The notes under the pieces are model-generated. The model saw only the letters and a program-made list of their open reading frames with translations, was not told the origin of the DNA and made no database searches. Shown piece by piece: positions 1 to 6,923 of a stretch of DNA of 64,000 nt. The stretch comes from an uncultured Erysipelotrichaceae bacterium (lineage in GTDB: Bacteria > Bacillota_I > Bacilli_A > RFN20 > CAG-826), in the NCBI GenBank assembly GCA_902787955.1, contig CADAIJ010000002.1, positions 1 through 64,000 on the forward strand, read 5' to 3'. How positions within the stretch are numbered: the first letter of the stretch is position 1; each line of letters starts with the position of its first letter. The position numbers were made by a program, and so were the translations under genes.

Positions 1-1
1 C

Positions 2-1705
2 AATCCTACATATGGCGAAATGTATATCACTGATGGCGTTAAAGACTTATATGTCTATGGCGTTTATTCAAGTGATGGCACAACAAAATATAGCGATCTG
101 ACAACTAAGCCATATTCGAATGATGAAGTATTCTTATATGGATTTGTGAAAACATATAATGGCAATCCAGAGATGGGACAATCTTGGTTAATGAAAATGG
201 TGCCTCATCAAGATGATGTTGATGTTCATGATTATGAGTCAATGAATATTAATAACGCTAGAGGGGCAGCAAATAATAGTAAAGTCCTTGTTCAGGGAGT
301 TGTTGCTACAATTACTTACTCTAACGGCAAAGTTCCTAGTGGTGTTTATCTCGTCGATGATACTTCTTCAATTTATGTCTATAGTCCAGAGATTGCTGGA
401 AGAGTGGAAGTTGGTGAAGAAGTTAAAGTCGCTGGTACTAAAACCGAATACATCCTTGAAAGCGAACTTGGCTACGCTCAAACATTTGGCTATCAAGGTT
501 CTATCCAATTAGATAAGGCAATCTTTGTAAGTTCTTTAGGAAAGAATAAAGATTTCTTAAAGAGTTGGATACAAGAAACAACCATGAAGAACATCATGGA
601 AACTCCATTAACAAATAACATTACAACTTTAATTCATAAAGTTACTGCAATCGTTAATAAAGTTCCTGGAACAGGATTTGTTAACTATTACATTAATGAT
701 TTAGATAATGAAACAGGCTCATATGTTTATACGTTATGTAATGGAAGTGATTTCAATTACTTAGATGCATATGATGGAAAGATTTGCACAGTTTATGTTG
801 CTGTTCATAACGCAAAATCAACAAACTCTGGCATCTTCTATCGTTTAATGCCAATCAAAGTAGAAGAAAATACAACCTTCTCAATGACTGATGAACAAAA
901 AGCACAATTTGCGTTAGATTATTACGCTTCTAAACAATTCTTAGCGGAATATAGTTCTGATCCATCATTAGAGTTACTTACTTCTATTAGTAATGAATAT
1001 ATTCCATTTGGTAATGTTACAGTTGCTTATACCTCTAATAGTGAGTTAGTTACTTTTAATGAAGAAAACGACAAATTAGTTATGCATATCGCTAACGGTG
1101 TTGCTCAAGTTAATGTCACTATGACAGCAACATATAACGGAGTTACTGTTAATAAAGTCATTTCCTTTAAAGTTATTGATTCAGTACTTCCTGAAACAGA
1201 ATCTATCGCTGATGTGATTAACGAAGAAGACGGTACTTCTGTTTGACCACTAAAGAAGAGATGGAAGGAATTGCCATTGGTAATGAAGTAGTAATGGAAG
1301 GTAGTAGAATACATATCGTCAAATCAGGATCTAGTAACGTTGGCCAATCCTGTATTGATAATGCGACATGTGTTGTTAACTTATTTGGCAACCATCCATA
1401 TGATAAATCAACATTTATCACTAATAAGACATTCGATGAAATCGTTACCAGTGAAAAGAATAAACAAGCAACAGAAGACTTAACATGTAATGTTTATGTT
1501 GCTAAATGTCATTTAAGAAAATCAGGTTCTCAATATTCCACAAACTATTATTTGAGTATCAGCGTTTGATGCTTTTAGTGATGACCGTGAAATCACTGTT
1601 GAATTCATGCTTGTTGATTGGAATACAAAAAGTGAATATAGAGCGTGTATTGTTTCTGCTAGTGATGGAACAACCACAATCTTAAATACACTTAATTTTC
1701 AGTAA
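2..1705 (+). pseudogene. Secreted OB-fold/Ig-like protein, frameshifted, 5' end outside window
   Basis: The frame is already open at base 2, so the N-terminus lies upstream. The first part (to the TGA at 1244-1246) contains OB-fold-like modules (VLVQGVVATI..GVYLVDD..VGEEVKVAG) of the kind found in secreted Bacillota proteins. About residues 310-400 form an Ig-like domain of the atrophied-Big type. Reading continues in another frame from 1243 to the TGA at 1567-1569, then returns to the original frame from 1568 to a TAA at 1703-1705. Adding one T at the first GTTTGA and removing one T at the second restores one continuous protein. I therefore call one broken gene, not three. Sequencing error is the alternative. 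Function unknown; probably cell-surface or extracellular. Confidence 0.7.
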
Positions 1706-1796
1706 ACGTTGATAAAATGATTAGATATGGTTTGATAATTGAAGAAAATAAAACATATAGGCACCATGCTCATTGGGAAAGTGACAACTATAGTAG

Positions 1797-1915
1797 GACA
1801 GTCTCGATTTGCCTCAGTTGGCTAAAAATGACTTTCCTCACAAGGCATTAGTCGAAGCATATGAAGAAGTCCTAAGTCTAGGGCTAAAATCAATGTAAAT
1901 TAAGTCGTCCATAAT
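1797..1915 (+). repeat. Diverged intergenic repeat, copy 1 (decayed coding remnant)
   Basis: This stretch is similar to 6288-6405: both contain GACAGTC..ATTTGCCT, TAAAAAYGACTTTCCTC, AAAGCATATG-like and TCAATGTAAATTAAGTCGTCC segments in the same order. Copy 1 reads for 33 codons (1797-1895, containing LAKNDFPHKALVEAYEE) up to TAA at 1896-1898, with no start codon. It looks like the 3' end of a lost gene carried along with the terminator/promoter cassette. No function can be assigned. Confidence 0.5.
1902..1910 (+). terminator. Left arm of a terminator split by the IS element
   Basis: AAGTCGTCC here pairs completely (with G-U pairs) with GGGCGGCTT at 3215-3223, which is followed by a T-run. 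Removing the insertion and one CATAA copy restores a 9-bp hairpin with loop ATAAA. This matches the intact cassette terminators at 4655 and 6392. The terminator should be non-functional while the IS is present. Confidence 0.7.
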
Positions 1916-3208
1916 GGACTAGTCAACAAAAAGTAGACAGTTCAAAAAAGCATCAATACCCCATGTCAGTTTTATGCTGATGTGGGGTTTTGTATTTAAG
2001 ACAATACATTGGACGTTCATGATTATAGTAATAGATATACTCTTTTATCAAAGATAAAACGTCGTCACACTTCTTCAAATTGAAGTCGATAAATAACTCA
2101 TCCTTAATCCAACCATTAAGAGATTCATCTATTGGATTGTCTGTCGGAGTTCCTGCTCGAGACATTGAATGAATAATGTTATTATTAATTAGAAGCTTGT
2201 TATAGGCTTTAGAAGAATAAACCGAGCCTTGATCTGTGTGCAAAATAGATGAGCCAGTTTGTTCTTTTTCTTTTATAAGCTCTATAACCTGTTCTAATCC
2301 TTCAAAATATGGTTTTATATCGCCTTTCCGATCAGTTAATCCAAATCCCACAATTTCACGGTTGAATGTGTCAAAATATAACGTTAATTCGTAATAGATT
2401 CCTTTGGAATAGAATGTTGTCATATCCGACACTATTATTTCTAATGGCTTAGATGCATTCCAATTATTCCATACGAGATTGTCATATATGTAGTTGCTTT
2501 CCCCAGGTTTCTTATATTTATAATGTTTTGATTCACATATAACTCCTGCATATTTCCTACATCGATATATGTATTCTGGAGACATAATTGCACCATATTT
2601 TCTTTGAATGAACGCCGCTAGCCAACGATAACCATGAGCTTTATGGTTATTTGATTCTTCTTTGATAAATTCAACATCTTTCATTCTTTGAAGATATCTC
2701 TTAGATGGATGGGCTTTTCGATATTTCCATTTATAATATCCACTTCGATTTATATCCATTACATTACAAAGTAATGAAACAGAATATTGTTTAGATAATT
2801 CTTCTAAGACTTCATATTCAAGTCTTTGATAGTAACGTATTCCTTTTTTGAACCAACTCCTTTCACTTGGTACCCTTTTTTTTTCTCTGGTTCTGTTTTT
2901 CTTATTTCTCAACCCCACAAGATGATTGTACCCATGAGACGTCTTTCCTGTTTGACTACGCAATCCATCAAGACCGAATTCTTGATATCTCCGACGCCAT
3001 CTGGTCAATACACGTACATTAATATCGTATTTGCTTGCTGTTTTATTACGACCTTCATTAAAACTTTCTAAAACAATCCGCTCCTTCTCTTCGGCAGATC
3101 GCATTGTATTTTTCGATTTTTCCCGCATATAAACCTCCTTTGTAATAGAATAGCAAAGAAAAAAGTGGATGGGGCTTTTTACCCTTGTCCACTTTTATCC
3201 TAGTACTT
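1915..3208. mobile_element. IS3-family insertion sequence (about 1.29 kb)
   Basis: A single transposase gene on the minus strand is flanked by imperfect inverted ends: left ACTAG..AAAAAGTAGACA at about 1918-1939, right complement ACTAG..AAAAGTGGACA at about 3184-3205. The element is bounded by CATAA at 1910-1914 and 3209-3213, a likely 5-bp target duplication. The exact outer ends are my estimate; the duplication is supported because collapsing it rebuilds a terminator hairpin. Confidence 0.75.
1953..3128 (-). CDS. IS3-family DDE transposase, OrfAB in one frame
   Basis: 391 residues. Residues 10-65 are a helix-turn-helix (RSAEEKERIV..NVRVLTRWRRRYQEFG). Residues about 100-390 are the IS3/IS150-type integrase core with catalytic D235 (VSDMTTF), D299 (HTDQGSV) and E335 (PIDESLNGW). 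IS3 elements normally make OrfAB by -1 frameshifting; here OrfA and OrfB are already fused. A run of nine A then GGG (complement of 2873-2884) lies at the junction, residues 82-85. A -1 slip there would meet a stop within about four codons and give an OrfA-sized product of about 88 residues. A strong AAAGGAGG lies 6 nt before the ATG. All key residues are present, so it may be active. Confidence 0.93.
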   Translation of the reverse strand: MREKSKNTMRSAEEKERIVLESFNEGRNKTASKYDINVRVLTRWRRRYQEFGLDGLRSQTGKTSHGYNHLVGLRNKKNRTREKKRVPSERSWFKKGIRYYQRLEYEVLEELSKQYSVSLLCNVMDINRSGYYKWKYRKAHPSKRYLQRMKDVEFIKEESNNHKAHGYRWLAAFIQRKYGAIMSPEYIYRCRKYAGVICESKHYKYKKPGESNYIYDNLVWNNWNASKPLEIIVSDMTTFYSKGIYYELTLYFDTFNREIVGFGLTDRKGDIKPYFEGLEQVIELIKEKEQTGSSILHTDQGSVYSSKAYNKLLINNNIIHSMSRAGTPTDNPIDESLNGWIKDELFIDFNLKKCDDVLSLIKEYIYYYNHERPMYCLKYKTPHQHKTDMGY

Positions 3209-3227
3209 CATAAAGGGCGGCTTTTTT

Positions 3228-3261
3228 TGTGGCACTTTTGTGACAAATAGTGTGCTAATAT
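3228..3261 (+). promoter_or_regulatory. Shared tandem TGTGNCACA-type box plus -10 (copy A)
   Basis: TGTGGCACT (3228-3236) and TGTGACAAA (3239-3247) are two degenerate copies of a TGTGNCACA palindrome spaced 11 bp centre to centre, one helical turn. TGC-TAATAT (3253-3261) is an extended -10 element. The box occupies the -35 position. The same arrangement stands before 4733 and 6477. The identity of the binding protein is unknown. Confidence 0.55.
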
Positions 3262-3284
3262 TTAACTAACGAAGGAGATCAAAT

Positions 3285-4631
3285 ATGAAAAAGAAATTAG
3301 TCTTAATGACGTCTGCTCTTATGGCTATGGGATTTTTAGTTGGCCTTGCAGATGTTCATGAAAATAGTGTTCGTGTGGAAGCAAAAGACGCCATTGATGT
3401 TACAATCGCAAAATCACTTAGCGCGAGTTATTCATATTGGGGATGTTACTATGTTTGTTTTGCAGATGAAACCGGAGATATGGCATTTAGGTTTAAGGTT
3501 GAGAATGATGCTGAAGTAGAACAAAATCACCACTTAACACCAAATAAGACTTATTACTTAGTTAATATGGATGCAAGTAATAGTTATGTAACAATTAGTG
3601 AGGAAAAGTTTGAATATGCCAATGCATCTTTAAAATTATATTCCGATGAAAATGATTACATTGGTTATGAGGCAGAGGTTGAACTAAATAATGGTGTGTA
3701 TTATTCCTTACATGAAGCCGAACCAATGAGTGGGGAAATGGCTATTGACGAATATAAAGATCAATATGGACAGATTACTTTAACTGATACAGAAACTGGT
3801 TCTAGATTTCATTTTGTCATTAGTAATATTGAAGATGGGATGACATATAATCTTTCCAATTTTATTAGTTCCAAGTATTGCTATATTAGAGATAGATATT
3901 GGAATTATAGAGAAGCAACTTTTAAAAGAACAACTGATGCAAATGGATTAATCCATGTTGAAGCCACAGTTTTAACTGAACATGGAGATTATTTATCTTT
4001 AGAGTATAATGATCCAGAGCCTGTTGCTGTTACAGGAGTTACGTTAAACAAAACATCAACTACTTTAAAATTTGGTGGCAGTGAAACTTTAGTGGCCACT
4101 GTTTCTCCGGATGACGCTGAAAATAAGAGTGTAACCTGGTCAAGTAATAATGAAAACGTTGTTACAGTCGATGAAAATGGTGCGTTAACCACTGTTGATG
4201 TCGGTAGTGCAACTATTAAAGTCACCACAGTAGATGGCAATTATGAAGCTACTTGCGACGTAACTGTTACTGAATCAGCGTTAAGTGTTACAAACAAGAT
4301 TAACGCTTTACCAGATTCTAAAGATGTTACTCTTAACGACGAAGCCGCTATTGAAAAGGCTAGAGCTGCGTATGATTCTCTTGACGCTGACGAAAAAGCT
4401 TTAGTTTCACAAGAAAAATTACAAAAGCTAACTAGCGACGAAGATGCTTTAGCAAAACTCAAAGCAAGCGCTCCACAAGGCTTATCTGGTGGTGCTATTG
4501 CAGGTATCGTTATTGGCTCTATCTTAGGATTAGCACTTATTGCTTGTGGTGTTCTCTTCCTTCTTCATAAAAAAGGAATTATTGTTATCCCATTTCTTAA
4601 AAAGAAAGAAAAAAGCAACGAGCAAAAATAA
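3285..4631 (+). CDS. Secreted, membrane-anchored Big2-domain surface protein
   Basis: 448 residues. Signal peptide at residues 1-34 (MKKKLVLMTSALMAMGF..). Residues about 35-245 are a beta-rich region I do not recognise. Residues about 246-330 are a bacterial Ig-like Big2 domain (VTGVTLNKTSTTL..VTVDENG..ATIKVTT). Residues about 335-395 are a charged helical module (NKINALPDSKDVTLND) common in S-layer and adhesin proteins. Residues about 400-425 form a C-terminal transmembrane helix followed by a Lys-rich tail, so the protein stays attached outside the cell. GAAGGAG lies 7 nt before the ATG. It follows the tandem-box promoter and is closed by the hairpin at 4655. Likely a surface or adhesion protein; ligand unknown. 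Confidence 0.8.
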   Translation: MKKKLVLMTSALMAMGFLVGLADVHENSVRVEAKDAIDVTIAKSLSASYSYWGCYYVCFADETGDMAFRFKVENDAEVEQNHHLTPNKTYYLVNMDASNSYVTISEEKFEYANASLKLYSDENDYIGYEAEVELNNGVYYSLHEAEPMSGEMAIDEYKDQYGQITLTDTETGSRFHFVISNIEDGMTYNLSNFISSKYCYIRDRYWNYREATFKRTTDANGLIHVEATVLTEHGDYLSLEYNDPEPVAVTGVTLNKTSTTLKFGGSETLVATVSPDDAENKSVTWSSNNENVVTVDENGALTTVDVGSATIKVTTVDGNYEATCDVTVTESALSVTNKINALPDSKDVTLNDEAAIEKARAAYDSLDADEKALVSQEKLQKLTSDEDALAKLKASAPQGLSGGAIAGIVIGSILGLALIACGVLFLLHKKGIIVIPFLKKKEKSNEQK

Positions 4632-4654
4632 CTAAGCAATTAATATTGTGAATT

Positions 4655-4682
4655 AAGCCGCCTATATCGGGCGGCTTTTTTT
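4655..4682 (+). terminator. Intrinsic terminator of the cassette (intact copy)
   Basis: AAGCCGCC (4655-4662) pairs with GGCGGCTT (4670-4677) and is followed by a T-run. It ends directly at the next tandem-box promoter. Equivalent hairpins lie at 1902/3215 (split) and 6392. Confidence 0.85.
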
Positions 4683-4714
4683 GTGGCACATTTGTGACAC
4701 ATGATGCGTATAAT
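4682..4714 (+). promoter_or_regulatory. Shared tandem TGTGNCACA box plus -10 (copy B)
   Basis: TGTGGCACA (4682-4690) and TGTGACACA (4693-4701) are both perfect 9-bp palindromes, with 11 bp between centres. TATAAT at 4709-4714 is the -10. No sigma-A -35 hexamer is present at normal spacing, so the box probably binds an activator or repressor at the -35 position. Confidence 0.6.
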
Positions 4715-4732
4715 ATGTGTGAGGTAATTAAT

Positions 4733-6175
4733 ATGAAAAAGAATTCTTTATTCGCTCTTACTTCTATTTCTATAGTAACTTTATCAATATGTATCGGCGT
4801 TGTTGCTTTTACGGGAAACAATAATATTATTAGTATTCGAACTCGGGCTGATCAAACATATTCACTCACTATTGATCAAAGCAACTTTTCTAATTTTTCT
4901 CCTGTCGAGGAAGGATTATATAGAGGAACATTCAAAACTGCTCTTGGTAACGATATAACATTTACTACAAATAAAGTAGCAAATATTATTGATAACAAAC
5001 TATACTTTAGCATTAATAATTATTTGAAGAATGACAATGCTTTGTCAGGCTTGAAAAGCATTGAAGTATATGCTGAAGCATCAAAGCCATACGAAGGGGC
5101 TTTTCCAACTGTAAGAACGGAAATGCTTGTTGATCCAAGTCAACCTGAATCGTTTTATTATGTTGATCAACTCACAAATACAGAAAGTCTTGTGACCTAC
5201 ACAATAAACATTCCTGAAGAAAGATCCGGCAATTATGTTAATTTAAAAATAATTGATACAGAAGAAGCCGATGGAACACTTAAGATTTCATCAATAAAAT
5301 TCTATTTTAGTTGTTCAAACACTGTAAACCCTATCGAAGTTTCTTCTAGTAATGATAGTTATGGAACAGTTTCTATCGAAGGTTCTGATAATAAGAGAAC
5401 GGCTGTGAAAAATGGTACCTCAGTTACTGTTCACGCAAATCCAACTCCTGATTTTGAAAATGAGCTATTTTACTCATTTAAAGGTTGGCATTTGAATGGT
5501 AGTGAAGAATGCATTAGCACAAACCCTGATTACACATTCACCACAGTAAAAGATGCTTCCTATTCTCTCGTTGCTGAATTCGTTGAAGAGAGTAAAGAGG
5601 TTTTTACTGAAGGAGTTAGATTGTGTTCGTCAGGAGACCATGGAATACTTTGCGATGAAGAAAAGGACACATTTGTAAAATCATATGATGGAGCATATTA
5701 TGGGTTTGAAAGTGGCTGTGAAGGCTCTAATTATCAGAATTTGGATGAAAGGGGTAATGGCAATTTATGGCGTCAATATGCTAATGGTCAAAAGATGCCC
5801 ACACCTTATCTAATTTTAAATAAAAACCATGATAACTACTATTATAAGGAAGACGAACATAGCATAGCTAATAAGGTAACAGTTAAGGATTTTGATCCAA
5901 GCGTTGTCTCGTGTATTGAACTTGTTTTCGATAAAAATAGCAGCTACGCTAGAGATGACTTATCTATTTCTGATGGCGCCACCTCATTTGGTCACACCAA
6001 AAAAAGCATAACTGATACAGATTCAAAGACAATTTCAAAGTTCTTTATAACAAACTTTGGCACAAGTAATATTAAAATAAGTATTCCAGACAAGATTGAA
6101 AGTCAATACTTCTTCCAGCTCAAACGTGTAGTGGTTCACTATAAAGTCGTTATTCCTGAATTACAAAATGACTAA
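4733..6175 (+). CDS. Secreted protein with InlB/Divergent-repeat-like domain
   Basis: 480 residues. I start at 4733 (MKKNSLFALTSIS) because it gives a signal peptide (residues 1-25) and has GAGG 8-10 nt upstream; an in-frame ATG at 4694 lies inside the promoter box. Residues about 30-195 are a beta-rich domain. Residues about 200-285 match the divergent InlB B-repeat pattern (YGTVSIEGSD..GTSVTVHANP..YSFKGWHLNG..YSLVAEF). The remaining 190 residues are unrecognised. There is no membrane anchor or sorting signal, so it is probably released or non-covalently bound. It shares its promoter element with 3285 and 6477. Confidence 0.7.
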   Translation: MKKNSLFALTSISIVTLSICIGVVAFTGNNNIISIRTRADQTYSLTIDQSNFSNFSPVEEGLYRGTFKTALGNDITFTTNKVANIIDNKLYFSINNYLKNDNALSGLKSIEVYAEASKPYEGAFPTVRTEMLVDPSQPESFYYVDQLTNTESLVTYTINIPEERSGNYVNLKIIDTEEADGTLKISSIKFYFSCSNTVNPIEVSSSNDSYGTVSIEGSDNKRTAVKNGTSVTVHANPTPDFENELFYSFKGWHLNGSEECISTNPDYTFTTVKDASYSLVAEFVEESKEVFTEGVRLCSSGDHGILCDEEKDTFVKSYDGAYYGFESGCEGSNYQNLDERGNGNLWRQYANGQKMPTPYLILNKNHDNYYYKEDEHSIANKVTVKDFDPSVVSCIELVFDKNSSYARDDLSISDGATSFGHTKKSITDTDSKTISKFFITNFGTSNIKISIPDKIESQYFFQLKRVVVHYKVVIPELQND

Positions 6176-6182
6176 ACAACAA

Positions 6183-6221
6183 AGCCTCTTGGCAAAATCG
6201 AACAACTGGCAGAGGCTCTTT
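6183..6221 (+). terminator. Probable terminator after the 4733 gene
   Basis: AGCCTCT (6183-6189) pairs with AGAGGCT (6211-6217), with a 21-nt loop, followed by CTTTT. The loop is long and the U-tract short, so it may be weak. Confidence 0.5.
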
Positions 6222-6287
6222 TCGGGGAAAGCAAAATTTGGACGAATCAGGAAAAACGGGTTTGGACGATTACAGTTTTTGTGGCAG

Positions 6288-6405
6288 GACAGTCGCAATT
6301 TGCCTTGTTTGACTAAAAACGACTTTCCTCGCAAGACAGTTAGTCAAAGCATATGGTAAAGCCCTGAATTTAGGCTAAATCAATGTAAATTAAGTCGTCC
6401 ATTGT
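6288..6405 (+). repeat. Diverged intergenic repeat, copy 2
   Basis: Partner of 1797-1915 (see there). The block 6222-6390 contains an open frame of 63 codons beginning over the stop of the previous gene, but it has no ribosome binding site and its similarity to copy 1 extends past the reading frame. I therefore treat it as a non-coding or decayed segment. Apart from this repeat and the hairpins at both ends I see nothing in 6176-6416. Confidence 0.45.
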
Positions 6406-6417
6406 GGCGGCTTTTTT
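6392..6417 (+). terminator. Intrinsic terminator of the cassette (copy C)
   Basis: AAGTCGTC (6392-6399) pairs with GGCGGCTT (6406-6413) with G-U pairs, then a T-run. It abuts the tandem box at 6417. Confidence 0.75.
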
Positions 6418-6448
6418 GTGGCACATTTGTGACATATAGTGTGATAAC
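6417..6448 (+). promoter_or_regulatory. Shared tandem TGTGNCACA box plus -10 (copy C)
   Basis: TGTGGCACA (6417-6425) and TGTGACATA (6428-6436) repeat the arrangement of copies A and B. A TGATAAC sequence (6442-6448) is in the -10 position. It drives the small zinc-ribbon peptide gene at 6477. Confidence 0.55.
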
Positions 6449-6476
6449 ATCTAATTAACAAAGGAGAACTTTGAAT

Positions 6477-6761
6477 ATGAGAAAAGACTTACTTTTAGGT
6501 TTGAGCGAAGAACAAATCGCTAAAGTCAAAGCGTGCAAAAATCATGAAGAATTACTTGAGCTTGCTAAAAAGGAAGGTGTCACATTAACCGAAGAACAAT
6601 TAGCTGTTGTTAGTGGTGGTGGTGCTTGCAGTGTTGTTTCAGATATCGGAGATTATATTAATCCAAATGATTGTCCAAGATGTGGTAGTAATAATATTAA
6701 AGACAAAGGCACCTATTATATCTGCCAAAGCTGTGGCTACAAAATTGAAAATTACGATTAA
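6477..6761 (+). CDS. Nif11-leader-like peptide with zinc-ribbon core
   Basis: 94 residues. Residues 1-50 resemble a Nif11-type RiPP leader: amphipathic helices (LLLGLSEEQIAKVKACKN, HEELLELAKKEG), then LTEEQLAVVSGGG with the double-glycine cleavage motif. Residues 51-94 contain CPRCG and CQSCG separated by about 15 residues, a rubredoxin/zinc-ribbon arrangement, plus one more Cys (GACS). An ATG at 6477 follows AAGGAG by 10 nt; an in-frame TTG at 6471 would be 4 nt away. The leader suggests processing and export, but no peptidase-ABC transporter or modifying enzyme is in the window. It may be a secreted peptide whose core binds zinc, or a small protein that borrowed a leader-like helix. Confidence 0.75.
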   Translation: MRKDLLLGLSEEQIAKVKACKNHEELLELAKKEGVTLTEEQLAVVSGGGACSVVSDIGDYINPNDCPRCGSNNIKDKGTYYICQSCGYKIENYD

Positions 6762-6774
6762 ACAAACGAGTATA

Positions 6775-6797
6775 ACCGAGCAAAACTCGGTTTTTTT
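6775..6797 (+). terminator. Intrinsic terminator after the zinc-ribbon peptide
   Basis: ACCGAG (6775-6780), loop CAAAA, CTCGGT (6786-6791), then seven T. Confidence 0.9.
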
Positions 6798-6885
6798 CTT
6801 GTTCGCGAAGGATTAGTCGTACGACATAATAGTGAAGTTATTTTGTTATCAAACACGAGAGATAAATAGCAAAAAGACAAAAAGA

Positions 6886-6910
6886 AACCGCAGATCGCGG
6901 TTCTTTTTTG
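6886..6910. terminator. Bidirectional terminator
   Basis: AACCGC (6886-6891) pairs with GCGGTT (6897-6902). A T-run follows on the plus strand and A-rich sequence precedes it, giving a U-tract on the minus strand. It closes the minus-strand pair 6924-11211. Confidence 0.8.
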
Positions 6911-6923
6911 TTGTTTTGATGAA

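Noticed and set aside
1243-1569. Independent 108-residue protein
   Set aside because: No Shine-Dalgarno and it continues the preceding protein after a one-base shift; treated as part of the pseudogene.
4684-4700. Sigma-54 promoter (TGGCAC) in the tandem box
   Set aside because: TGGCAC fits a -24 element, but the -12 GC dinucleotide is missing in all three copies (GG-N10-AC) and ordinary -10 boxes are present.
6168-6359. 63-codon ORF as a real gene
   Set aside because: No ribosome binding site, begins over the previous stop, and its sequence is part of a diverged repeat that continues beyond the frame.
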